From assembly GCF_002385225.1 (NCBI RefSeq), contig NZ_DGDC01000003.1:68284-132283 (forward strand): a stretch of DNA of 64,000 nucleotides. Direction: 5' to 3'. Under the pieces are notes generated by a model that worked only from the letters and a program-made list of their open reading frames with translations, was not told the origin of the DNA and did no database searches. This document shows, in pieces, positions 53,989 to 61,519 of the stretch. The stretch is from Psychrobacter sp. UBA3962. GTDB taxonomy: Bacteria; Pseudomonadota; Gammaproteobacteria; Pseudomonadales; Moraxellaceae. Both the position numbers and the translations under genes were made by a program. The stretch's first letter is position 1. Every line of letters begins with the position of its first letter.

Positions 53989-55398
53989 ATGTCAAACAAA
54001 CTATTCGATCTAATCAAAGAGTCTAACGCCAAGTGGGTAGACTTTCGTTTTACTGATACGATCGGTAAAGAGCAGCACATCAGCTACCCGGCATCAAGCA
54101 TCGACGAAGATGTTCTTGAAGACGGTAAAATGTTTGATGGCTCATCTGTTGCTGGCTGGAAAGGCATCGAAGCCTCTGACATGATTTTACGCCCAGATCC
54201 AGAAACAGCGTTTATCGATCCATTCTTTGATTCACCAACCGTTGTTGTGACTTGCGACATCATTGAACCAACTACTATGCAAGGCTATGATCGTGACCCA
54301 CGTTCAATCGCTCGCCGTGCAGAAGAGTACTTAAAATCAACAGGTATCGGTGACACTGCATACTTTGGTCCAGAGCCAGAATTCTTCGTGTTTGATGACG
54401 TAAAATGGTCTGTGGATATGTCAGGTGCCCGCCATCGTATTACTGCTGAAGAAGCTGCTTGGTCAACAGATAATGATTATGAGTGGGGCAACATGGCTCA
54501 CCGCCCACGCGTAAAAGGCGGTTACTTCCCAGTACCTCCAGTGGACAGTGCTCAAGACTTACGTTCAGTGATGTGTCAGCGTTTAGAAGACATCATGGGC
54601 CCAGACCGTGTTGAAGTTCACCACCACGAAGTAGCGTCATGTCAGTCTGAAATTGGTGTGTCATTCAACACTATGGTTCGTAAAGCAGACGAAGTACAGC
54701 AGTTCAAATATGTGGTACATAACGTTGCCCATCAGTTTGGCAAAACGGCTACCTTCATGCCAAAACCAATCGTAGGTGATAACGGTTCTGGTATGCACGT
54801 GCATATGTCAATCTCTAAAGATGGTGTGAACACTTTTGCTGGTGATGAGTATGCCGGTCTATCTGAATCAGCATTATACTTCATCGGTGGTATCATCAAA
54901 CACGCTCGTGCATTGAACGCGATTGTTAACCCATCGACTAACAGCTACAAGCGTTTGGTACCTCATTACGAAGCGCCAATTATGCTAGCTTACTCTGCGC
55001 GCAACCGTTCAGCCTCTATCCGTATCCCATACGTGAGCTCGCCTAAAGGGGTTCGTGTTGAAGCTCGCTTCCCTGATCCAACCGCTAACCCATATTTAGC
55101 ATTTGCAGCATTATTGATGGCCGGCCTTGACGGTATCCAAAACAAAATGCACCCAGGCGATGCAGCAGATAAGAACTTATATGACCTACCTCCAGAAGAA
55201 GAAGGTTCTATCCCAACCGTTGCTGAGAACTTAGAAGTGGCTCTACAAGCACTGAAAGATGACCACGAGTTCTTACTAAAAGGCGATGTGTTTACTAAAG
55301 ACATGCTAGATGCCTTTATCGAACTTAAAACTGAAGAAGTACGTCGTCTAAACACCACTGTGCATCCAGTAGAGTTTGATATGTACTACAGCCTATAA
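53989..55398 (+). CDS. glnA: glutamine synthetase, type I
   Basis: 469 residues from the ATG at 53989, with GGAGAG as ribosome site. An upstream ATG at 53974 overlaps that site. It makes glutamine from glutamate, ammonia and ATP as a dodecamer. Blocks: WVDFRFTDTIGKEQH, MFDGSSVAGWKGIEASDM, FGPEPEFFVFDDV, VEVHHHEVASCQSEIG, NGSGMHVHMSI, NPSTNSYKRLVPHYEAPI, and the adenylylation Tyr near KNLYDLPPEE, so it should be regulated by GlnE. No glnL/glnG (ntrBC) genes follow. Confidence 0.98.
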   Translation: MSNKLFDLIKESNAKWVDFRFTDTIGKEQHISYPASSIDEDVLEDGKMFDGSSVAGWKGIEASDMILRPDPETAFIDPFFDSPTVVVTCDIIEPTTMQGYDRDPRSIARRAEEYLKSTGIGDTAYFGPEPEFFVFDDVKWSVDMSGARHRITAEEAAWSTDNDYEWGNMAHRPRVKGGYFPVPPVDSAQDLRSVMCQRLEDIMGPDRVEVHHHEVASCQSEIGVSFNTMVRKADEVQQFKYVVHNVAHQFGKTATFMPKPIVGDNGSGMHVHMSISKDGVNTFAGDEYAGLSESALYFIGGIIKHARALNAIVNPSTNSYKRLVPHYEAPIMLAYSARNRSASIRIPYVSSPKGVRVEARFPDPTANPYLAFAALLMAGLDGIQNKMHPGDAADKNLYDLPPEEEGSIPTVAENLEVALQALKDDHEFLLKGDVFTKDMLDAFIELKTEEVRRLNTTVHPVEFDMYYSL

Positions 55399-55420
55399 TC
55401 CTTAAAGGCTAGTTTTACAG

Positions 55421-55460
55421 AAATAAAAAACCCCAGCTTTTGAGCTGGGGTTTTTATTTG
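55421..55460. terminator. bidirectional terminator between glnA and the SIMPL gene
   Basis: AAAAAACCCCAGCT and AGCTGGGGTTTTT around TTTG form a strong hairpin between convergent genes. Confidence 0.92.
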
Positions 55461-55529
55461 AGAGTTACTTATTATTATCTTTTATTACCTTTAAATTGAG
55501 GGTAATACAGCTATTTTATAAAACTACAG

Positions 55530-56255
55530 CTATTTCATAAATGGGATAAGTTCAATAGTCCCGCTCGCTGTCACACCCAATCTAGTGTTTCCGCCTTCAA
55601 ACTCTTGGACAGGAACACTGCTTTTTGCAGCTGCATCACGCATCATCATCATGGGACGCGGTTGGTAGCCTCCACTAGAGTTAATAGAAACATTAACAAC
55701 TTGATAGCCGCTCATGCCCCAAACCTCAGCCAATGATTGGGCCTGTTCTTTAAATTGTAGGGAAGCTTTCTTAATAAGCTCTTTTTCTAGTTGCTTTTGT
55801 TTTTTCTCAGAGACACCAAATTGAATGTTTTGTACCACTAAGTTCTCTTGTAGCTTGGCCACAAGCTCGCTGGTTTTAGCAAAGTCATTGCTTTTTAAGT
55901 CCACACTAACTGTGCCTGTCCAGCCCACAATCTTACCGTTATCATCATATTTAGGATAAGTATGCTGCTGCCCTGTAGTAGCTATCACTGTGGGGTAGCC
56001 CTTGGCAGTGCTCAAGGCTTGATTCATTGCTGTATTAAGCTCTGTCGCAAGCTTTTTTGGGGTGGTGGCTTGTGCTTGCTTATATAAAGTAGCGGTAACC
56101 TGATCGTTTTCAACTTCTTGGTTGGCTTCCACGTTAAAGCTGATTTGGTTATAGCCCGTAGGTTCAGCATTCGCTGCTTGAGCAAATAAGGCAGCACCGC
56201 CTAATAGGGAAAGCATGCCGGCTTTAGATAGAGATTTAGAAAATGATTTTGACAT
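55530..56255 (-). CDS. periplasmic SIMPL-domain protein
   Basis: A 241-residue exported protein. Signal peptide: basic MSKSFSKSLSK, hydrophobic MLSLLGGAALFAQAANA, cleavage before EPTGY. The mature part follows the SIMPL (DUF541, BP26/OMP28-type) pattern: ISFNVEANQEVENDQVTATLYKQAQ, a repeated helix-strand arrangement and the closing VTASGTIELIPFM. Family members are periplasmic or outer-membrane-associated and form channel-like oligomers. Their role is poorly known. The gene stands alone between the glnA terminator and the SRP RNA region. Confidence 0.88.
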   Translation of the reverse strand: MSKSFSKSLSKAGMLSLLGGAALFAQAANAEPTGYNQISFNVEANQEVENDQVTATLYKQAQATTPKKLATELNTAMNQALSTAKGYPTVIATTGQQHTYPKYDDNGKIVGWTGTVSVDLKSNDFAKTSELVAKLQENLVVQNIQFGVSEKKQKQLEKELIKKASLQFKEQAQSLAEVWGMSGYQVVNVSINSSGGYQPRPMMMMRDAAAKSSVPVQEFEGGNTRLGVTASGTIELIPFMK

Positions 56256-56508
56256 TATTGTATTCCTTATAAATTATTGTTGTTAGAACTTTAGTAGTCA
56301 TAAGCTGCTCTGTGTAATCTTGAGAAAATATAATCAAAGAACAGCCAATTGAGCAAATAATATCAGGTTACATATTTACTGTAAGTGGAGACCCTGTGAA
56401 TATTGTTACACAAATATGCTTTTTCTTTCATCGTTATCAGTCATTTTTGTTACTTACGCATATAGATAGAGCAAAAGTAGACAGAGCATAGTAAATCTTC
56501 GAATATAC

Positions 56509-56536
56509 TTGAAAACATTGAAACTTTAGGTATAAT
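56509..56536 (+). promoter_or_regulatory. sigma-70 promoter of the SRP RNA gene
   Basis: TTGAAA (56509-56514) and a perfect TATAAT (56531-56536) are 16 bases apart, with a predicted start near 56543, at the edge of the RNA. Confidence 0.85.
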
Positions 56537-56542
56537 ACGTGC

Positions 56543-56655
<113 letters not shown>

Positions 56656-56714
56656 TTTTTTTTGCCTAGAATTTATAACAATATAGAAATCTCATTGCTA
56701 TCAGTATGAAATAA

Positions 56715-56748
56715 GGGTCTGTCACGATAAAGTGTCAGGCCTTTTTTT
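56715..56748 (+). terminator. possible second terminator after ffs
   Basis: GG-CTG-CAC and GTG-CAG-CC arms with mismatches enclose GATAAA and are followed by seven T. It lies about 60 bases after the SRP RNA and before cinA. Confidence 0.6.
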
Positions 56749-56911
56749 GTGGGTGTTAGAAAATAATACCAGTTTAAAGAATAAACCCTCAGGAGACTAA
56801 GTTAGATAGAGTAACGAGGAGAGTCTACTGTTTGTAACCGTGAGTGTTTACAATAGAACAAATATCAAAGGATAGATATTAAAAATTGAATAAATAAAAA
56901 CAGAGGTGATT

Positions 56912-58090
56912 ATGAAAGCTGAAATTATAGCTATTGGTACAGAAATATTGCTTGGTCAGATTGTAAATACCAATGCTCAGTATATGGCTGAAGAATTGGC
57001 TGACCTAGGAATAGACGTTTATTTTCAGAGCGTCGTCGGGGACAATCGGGACCGAATTAAACAGGCCTTACAAATTGCCAGTGAGCGTTCCGATTTAGTG
57101 GTGTGTTGTGGCGGTTTAGGGCCAACAGAAGATGATTTAACCAAAGATGCTATTGCTGACTTTACCCAATCAAAACTAGTTATTGAAAAACAGGCTGAAG
57201 AAAAGATACTAGAGCTGTTTAAAGGCGGTAGCGACACTCTAATCACCTCCAATAAAAGACAGGCCAATACCATTGAGGGCAGTCATCTTCTCAAAAATGA
57301 AGTGGGCTTGGCAGTGGGCTTTGTGCACAAATATCAAGACACTTATTATGCCGTGCTACCAGGCCCCCCTAGAGAGATGAAAGTCATGTTTGAACAAGAG
57401 TTCAAGCCTTTGATTGATGGTCTATTGGGTGAACGAGAGAAGCTTTATTCTAAGTATTTAAAGTTTGGCAATATTGGCGAGTCTGCGGTAGAGGACACTC
57501 TCAAAGAGCTTATTATTAAGCAAGATAATGTCTCGATTGCGCCTTATGCGGGCATTGGAGAAATTACGATTCGATTGTCAGTGAAGGCAAATAGCCTTGA
57601 GCAAGCAGAGACTTATTTTGAAAAGGTCGCCAAACAAATACGTGATCTTTTAGGTGACTATTTATACAGTGAAGAAAACGAGTCATTAGAGCAAGCTTTA
57701 GCCCAACATAAGATAGCGGGCTTTGGGGTGTATGAAGTAAATACCAATGCTTATTTAAGCCATAGAATTCTCAGTAGTGATGCCCCTAATGAAAATCTAT
57801 TAATTAGTACCACCAAAGTTGAGAAGCACAGCATTACTGAAGCATTGGCTGAAACTCAATTTACAGATTTTATTGAGAAAAATAATTTGAAAAACGCCAT
57901 TGGTCTTTTTCATTGCCAAATCTCTCAGGCTTCAGTCACCCCTTCAGGTCGACCAAAAAAGAGATTCTTTATTGCATTATGTGTGAATAACCAAGTGTCA
58001 ATTATTGAAAGAACTTTCATTGGAGATATGCAAGCAGTACAAATCCGCGCTGCTAAGACTGCATTATTCTTGTTATTAAAAGCGCTATAA
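56912..58090 (+). CDS. CinA-family protein with degenerate C-terminal domain
   Basis: 392 residues from the ATG at 56912 behind AGAGGTG. The N-terminal MoCF-like domain (about 1-170) is well kept: AEIIAIGTEILLGQIVNTNAQYMAEELADLG, VVCCGGLGPTEDDLTKDAI and VLPGPPREMKVMFE. This domain in CinA has ADP-ribose pyrophosphatase activity. A middle linker region follows. The C-terminal part (about 250-392) aligns in position with the NMN deamidase (PncC) domain, but the usual AESCTGG active-site motif is replaced by YEVNTNAYLS, so deamidase activity is doubtful. It follows the SRP RNA gene and precedes a shared terminator. Confidence 0.88.
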   Translation: MKAEIIAIGTEILLGQIVNTNAQYMAEELADLGIDVYFQSVVGDNRDRIKQALQIASERSDLVVCCGGLGPTEDDLTKDAIADFTQSKLVIEKQAEEKILELFKGGSDTLITSNKRQANTIEGSHLLKNEVGLAVGFVHKYQDTYYAVLPGPPREMKVMFEQEFKPLIDGLLGEREKLYSKYLKFGNIGESAVEDTLKELIIKQDNVSIAPYAGIGEITIRLSVKANSLEQAETYFEKVAKQIRDLLGDYLYSEENESLEQALAQHKIAGFGVYEVNTNAYLSHRILSSDAPNENLLISTTKVEKHSITEALAETQFTDFIEKNNLKNAIGLFHCQISQASVTPSGRPKKRFFIALCVNNQVSIIERTFIGDMQAVQIRAAKTALFLLLKAL

Positions 58091-58135
58091 ACCTTAGTAA
58101 GCTAGGGATGTTGTAGTTGCTCTGAATGAGTAGAT

Positions 58136-58175
58136 AAAGCCATCAGGTTTATTGAATAAACTTGATGGCTTTTTT
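58136..58175. terminator. bidirectional terminator between cinA and the glutaredoxin gene
   Basis: AAAGCCATCA-GTTTATT and AATAAAC-TGATGGCTTTTTT form a long hairpin with one mismatch. Confidence 0.9.
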
Positions 58176-58195
58176 GGTTCTAAGCTAGTTAGGAT

Positions 58196-58552
58196 TTATT
58201 GATTTCGAATATGGTTTTCGATTAACGACTTGTTATAGCCATGAATGGTTGAGCCATTAAACTGTAATAAGGGCACAGCTTGGCCACCTAGCATTTTGAA
58301 CTGCTCATAGCCTTCAGCGGACCTTTCTATGTCGTATTCGCAATAATTCACATTATGTTTGGCTAATAATTGTTTGGTCTGCTTGCAGTAGCCACACCAA
58401 ACGGCACTATAAAGTACAATATCGTTTTGCTCAGAGGCATTACAAGCTAAGGCTTCAGGGACGGACTGAACTCTACTAGCGTTAATCATATAAAAGCTTG
58501 CCATTAACACGGTAGCGGTTAGCACTAAGGTAAATAATGTGATGGGTTTCAT
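58196..58552 (-). CDS. membrane-anchored glutaredoxin-like protein
   Basis: A 118-residue protein. Residues 4-24 (ITLFTLVLTATVLMASFYMI) form a signal anchor, so the domain probably faces the periplasm. The glutaredoxin fold follows, with the active site Cys-Gly-Tyr-Cys in YSAVWCGYCKQTKQLL, the C-x-YDIERS strand, cis-Pro in GQAVPLLQF and the glycine motif STIHGYNKSLIENHI. It also has an extra Cys in ALACNASEQ. The gene is the last chromosomal gene before the prophage. Confidence 0.85.
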   Translation of the reverse strand: MKPITLFTLVLTATVLMASFYMINASRVQSVPEALACNASEQNDIVLYSAVWCGYCKQTKQLLAKHNVNYCEYDIERSAEGYEQFKMLGGQAVPLLQFNGSTIHGYNKSLIENHIRNQ

Positions 58553-58737
58553 ACGTCACCTGATCTTTAAAATATGTGCAAGTGAGTATAGATAGGATAG
58601 AGCTAGAAGTCTAATGAGTCTGGAAATGCTTTGTGTTGGTATCTTTCGATATGACTTATTTCAATACCAACAAATAGACCAACATTTATAACTTAGATAA
58701 GAGTTTGTTGACTACTTTGAGCTGTTAAAACAGGCAT

Positions 58738-58771
58738 AAAAAAAGCCACTTAACTATAAGTGGCTTTTTTT
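58738..58771. terminator. terminator downstream of the ssrA 3' remnant
   Basis: AAAAAAAGCCACTTA and TAAGTGGCTTTTTTT around ACTA form a strong hairpin, placed 12 bases beyond the 3' end of the ssrA fragment in the minus direction. It was probably the native ssrA terminator. Confidence 0.85.
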
Positions 58772-58782
58772 AATAAAATATT

Positions 58783-58810
58783 TGGTGGAGATGGCGGGAG
58801 TTGAACCCGC
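58783..58810 (-). pseudogene. ssrA: 3' end of the tmRNA gene (ssrA), prophage attachment site
   Basis: On the minus strand these 28 bases give the T-arm GCGGG-TTCAACT-CCCGC, then CATCTCC, the discriminator A and CCA. The T-arm is identical to that of E. coli tmRNA, and CATCTCC would pair with a tmRNA 5' end GGGGATG, giving the conserved third G-U pair. No other part of the RNA is present upstream: prophage sequence begins at once. This is the expected remnant where an integrase has recombined in the 3' end of ssrA. The intact gene should lie past the right edge. Confidence 0.78.
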
Positions 58811-58822
58811 TACGAGCTTATG

Positions 58823-58929
58823 CAGTCTGACACAATCCGACAAGAAGCCTTGAAACATAAGGCTTTTGATTTTTGGTTGTCAGATTACATCGGACTGTTT
58901 GACGTGATAGCACGTCAAAAATCACGTCA
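58823..58929. repeat. inverted repeats between the attachment site and int
   Basis: Three elements are visible. CAGTCTGACACAATCCGACA (58823-58842) returns as an imperfect inverted copy at 58878-58897, 15 of 20 identical. Between them AAGCCTT and AAGGCTT make a hairpin near 58846-58866 that may end int transcripts. A perfect palindrome TTGACGTG-ATAG-CACGTCAA lies at 58899-58918, with a further CACGTCA at 58923-58929. Position next to the attachment core suggests integrase arm-type binding sites. Confidence 0.55.
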
Positions 58930-58933
58930 CAGA

Positions 58934-60076
58934 TTAATCCGTCCTAAGCTTACTCATCTCAATCTTATTCTTATCACCATGAATCCAGCGGCCGTATCTT
59001 TTCATAAGCATCTGAATACTGTGGCCTAGTTGATTAGCAACAAACACTGGATTCACTCCATCCATCAATAGCATAGTAGCATAGGTGTGCCTGGCGTTAT
59101 ATGCTGGGCGCTTTCTAATGCGACACGCTTCCATAGCTCTACTGATTCTTAGTCGTGGCGGTTTTTCATTAAAAAATGGCTGGCTAGTCTCAGGGCATAT
59201 CATCACATAATCATTATCAAGCTTTAGTGCTTGTAGCGCTTCAAACGCTGCTTTGCTTCTGTCGTTAAGATACACTTCACGCACTGTATGAGTTTTAGTG
59301 ACGCTTTTCTCAACACCGCGCACCCTCGTTTTATTGATGATAATAGACCCATTAAACCAGTCTATATCTGACCATCTCAGAGCAAGCAATTCACTGGGTC
59401 GGCACCCCGTCCAAAACGCCACCTCAAAATACCAATAATAAAAATGCTCATCACCATCAAGATTCTTATCAAGCCAGGTCAGTAGCGCATTCATCTCATC
59501 TCTGTTGAATGGGTCCGGCAACCCCGTCTGCACTTTCTTGTTATTGATGTCAGACATAGGGTTGTAGCTTTGGTCAATCAACTTCATTTCAACGGCTTTA
59601 TCAAAAACCCCGCGAAGTGGTACCAAGCAATTATTTAAGGTCTTATCAGTTTTAAAACCCCTGTCGGCAATAGCATCTTTAATCTGGTCACTGGTGATTT
59701 CATCAATACGAGACAAGGCAAAGTAGGGCATCCAGTGCTTATTAAGAGCTGATAAGTAATCTTTCTTAGAGTCAGTATTGGCTTCGCAGTGCTTAAGATA
59801 CTTTTGTGCGACTTCTTGAAAAAGAACGCCGCTAGTAACTATCGATTCAGCTTGATAACCCTTGGCGGCATTGATGTCGGCATCGGTTAAGATGCCCCAT
59901 TCGGCTTTTGTTGCTAATTCAGCTCTAATTTTAGAGGCTGCAGCGATACCTTCCGCAGTCGGCGGGTGTGGGAGCGTGATGTTGTACCGCTGTTTGCGTC
60001 GCTCAAAGTAGATTTGGACACTGCCGGTGCGGATTCGCACTCCTGTTGGCAGTTTTTTGCTTGTTGATTTAGCCAT
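58934..60076 (-). CDS. int: phage tyrosine-type integrase
   Basis: A 380-residue site-specific recombinase that integrates and excises the element at the ssrA site. The N-terminal arm-binding domain (about 1-65, with GVRIRTGSVQIYFERRKQRYN) belongs to the DUF3596 type. A core-binding SAM-like domain follows (about 80-175), then the catalytic domain with Arg226 (WTGCRPSELLALRWSDID), probable Lys261, Arg329 in YNARHTYATML, His352 in LGHS and the nucleophile Tyr361. The first His of the usual H-x-x-R box is replaced by Tyr326, a change known in other integrases. Its start lies inside the excisionase gene. Confidence 0.95.
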   Translation of the reverse strand: MAKSTSKKLPTGVRIRTGSVQIYFERRKQRYNITLPHPPTAEGIAAASKIRAELATKAEWGILTDADINAAKGYQAESIVTSGVLFQEVAQKYLKHCEANTDSKKDYLSALNKHWMPYFALSRIDEITSDQIKDAIADRGFKTDKTLNNCLVPLRGVFDKAVEMKLIDQSYNPMSDINNKKVQTGLPDPFNRDEMNALLTWLDKNLDGDEHFYYWYFEVAFWTGCRPSELLALRWSDIDWFNGSIIINKTRVRGVEKSVTKTHTVREVYLNDRSKAAFEALQALKLDNDYVMICPETSQPFFNEKPPRLRISRAMEACRIRKRPAYNARHTYATMLLMDGVNPVFVANQLGHSIQMLMKRYGRWIHGDKNKIEMSKLRTD

Positions 60077-60255
60077 TTGTTAAATCCAGTTACTGAGTAA
60101 TAGATTCGATTGTCAACTTTAACCCAGACTTCACCTTGCTTCCAACTATCTTTTCGTAAATCATAAAACCGACTTCTGGGTATGCCGGTCAGCTCTTCGA
60201 ACTTTGGTGCGCTCACCCAGTCAATCTCGACTACAGCGACATTATCATCTGACAT
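59914..60255 (-). CDS. xis: phage excisionase-like protein
   Basis: A 113-residue protein whose first 66 residues form a small winged-helix domain: DWVSAPKFEELTGIPRSRFYDLR, then GEVWVKVDNRIYYSVTGFNKWL. This is the layout of lambdoid excisionases that bind and bend attachment-site DNA. The C-terminal 53 residues, basic and serine-rich, are encoded entirely within the start of int in another frame (163-base overlap), so this tail may be a by-product of the overlap or a real second use. It overlaps the preceding gene by 11 bases. Confidence 0.82.
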   Translation of the reverse strand: MSDDNVAVVEIDWVSAPKFEELTGIPRSRFYDLRKDSWKQGEVWVKVDNRIYYSVTGFNKWLNQQAKNCQQECESAPAVSKSTLSDANSGTTSRSHTRRLRKVSLQPLKLELN

Positions 60256-60595
60256 CTTTAGATCCTCCGTTTATTTCATCAATTGAATAAACCCACGGTG
60301 CCATGTTGTCTTCATAGTGTTCGTTAATAAACACTTTGGCGCTATCAATACAAGCAAATCCACCGCAATGGTCAGTGTGGCTATCTGATAGACGGGTTTT
60401 TTTAACTAAATACTTACCATTAATGTCATCCAATATCACATATAAGTGAGTAGGGCCTTTGGCAACAATGCGAGTATCATCAAAAGGATTTGCATTCTGA
60501 TAATGCCATTGTAGAGGCCTGACTGGCAGTTCATCTCGCTGGCGTCTACTGAGCACACCAGCTGTTTGAATCATCGACTCTCTAACTAAATTCAT
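60245..60595 (-). CDS. small phage protein of unknown function (116 residues)
   Basis: A 116-residue soluble protein that I do not recognise. It has a polar N-terminus (about 1-30), then predicted strands around THLYVILDDINGKYLVKKTRL and a C-terminal helix-rich part around DSAKVFINEHYEDN. A His-Cys-rich stretch (HTDHCGGFACID) could bind a metal, though this is speculation. It begins in a four-base ATGA overlap with the gene before it and ends inside xis, so it is translationally coupled on both sides. Confidence 0.75.
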   Translation of the reverse strand: MNLVRESMIQTAGVLSRRQRDELPVRPLQWHYQNANPFDDTRIVAKGPTHLYVILDDINGKYLVKKTRLSDSHTDHCGGFACIDSAKVFINEHYEDNMAPWVYSIDEINGGSKDVR

Positions 60596-60948
60596 GCTAA
60601 TACTCCAAACATATCTAATTGATCATCTGCTTTTGCAGGTTTAGCGCTTCGCTTAGCTGGCGCTAAATCCCTGCAAAAATGCTCTCTGCAATACTCAAAC
60701 ACATCAGCAATCGTTGTACTGCTATCCATGATTTCAGCTATTTGATTACTACCCAATTTAATAGTGCTTTTTAAACACTTGCCATTTTTGTAGATAGTCA
60801 TAAATGAAAACCGACTACCTAAAAACACCATTATTTTTTCTTGCATTAAATGCTTGTCGTCTTCATGAGTAAACCAAACAGCCTTTTCCCATTGTTGGCC
60901 AATATTTGAATAACGGCTTTTTTCTGCTTCACATCTGTACCTATTCAT
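60592..60948 (-). CDS. small phage protein with C-terminal sliding-clamp motif
   Basis: A 118-residue protein of no known family. The body (about 1-92) looks like a small alpha/beta domain with WEKAVWFTHED and SRFSFMTIYKNGKCLK strands. A lysine/alanine linker then leads to DDQLDMFGVLA. Residues 110-114, Gln-Leu-Asp-Met-Phe, fit the beta sliding-clamp binding consensus Q-L-x-L/M-F and sit on a flexible tail four residues from the end, where such motifs usually are. The protein may therefore bind host DnaN. Four-base overlaps (ATGA) join it to both neighbours. Confidence 0.75.
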   Translation of the reverse strand: MNRYRCEAEKSRYSNIGQQWEKAVWFTHEDDKHLMQEKIMVFLGSRFSFMTIYKNGKCLKSTIKLGSNQIAEIMDSSTTIADVFEYCREHFCRDLAPAKRSAKPAKADDQLDMFGVLA

Positions 60949-61187
60949 TTGCGCTTCTCCCGTCTTGCTATTCTTGCAAGCTCGGCGCTTATACGCTTGT
61001 CACGCTCAATGGCCTTGCGCTGATTATTGATAGCTCTTTCTGGATCAATAGAACCATAGTTTTTTCTTGAAACTTTACCTGTTAAGCTTTCAGCTTGTTT
61101 TTCGGGGTGATCAGCAAGCCAGGCTTCGACAAGCTCAACTGGTATGCTGGGCTTACGTGGCAATGATTGATTTGTTTGTATTAGCAT
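60945..61187 (-). CDS. small basic phage protein (80 residues)
   Basis: An 80-residue, strongly basic protein of unknown function. After a short PRKPSIPVELVEAWLADHPEK part there is a long charged helix (about 52-80: PERAINNQRKAIERDKRISAE onward) ending in REKRK. It could bind nucleic acid. It is packed three bases after the coiled-coil gene and overlaps the next gene by four bases. Confidence 0.7.
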   Translation of the reverse strand: MLIQTNQSLPRKPSIPVELVEAWLADHPEKQAESLTGKVSRKNYGSIDPERAINNQRKAIERDKRISAELARIARREKRK

Positions 61188-61190
61188 GAA

Positions 61191-61517
61191 TTAATCCTCC
61201 TTAAACAAAGCCAAGCTACTGTTAACAGCTCGGCTGGCTCGACTGACTAGCTCCTTTAGACGCTCTTCGTTGCCGGCCATACTCGCAAGCTCTTGTTCGA
61301 GCGCACAAACCCTAAACTCTAGCTCATCTATCTCATAAGATAGATCATGATTTTCATCTTGTAATTTTCTGAGTTGTCCGGACTCTTCGGGGTTTAAGTT
61401 ACGCTCCAGCCGACAGGCTAAAGCGTAAGCTAGTGAGTCATAACCCTCATCTGTTGCCAACGCTATCAATTCAAATTCAGATGCATTAGCGAATCGGCGG
61501 TTCATTAACAGGTCCAT
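61191..61517 (-). CDS. small coiled-coil phage protein (108 residues)
   Basis: A 108-residue protein of unknown function. Residues about 45-90 (LRKLQDENHDLSYEIDELEF, then RVCALEQELASMAGNEERL) have heptad spacing and predict a coiled coil, so it probably forms dimers or higher oligomers. The start is the ATG at 61517, two bases after the recT stop. An internal ATG four codons on is possible. Confidence 0.72.
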   Translation of the reverse strand: MDLLMNRRFANASEFELIALATDEGYDSLAYALACRLERNLNPEESGQLRKLQDENHDLSYEIDELEFRVCALEQELASMAGNEERLKELVSRASRAVNSSLALFKED

Positions 61518-61519
61518 GA

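Noticed and set aside
54990..55358. 122-residue open frame opposite glnA
   Set aside because: Same reason: mirror of a highly biased conserved gene, with no independent support.
58783..58860. complete tRNA or tmRNA gene at the prophage junction
   Set aside because: Only T-arm and acceptor end are present. No D-arm, anticodon arm or tmRNA tag region can be found next to it.
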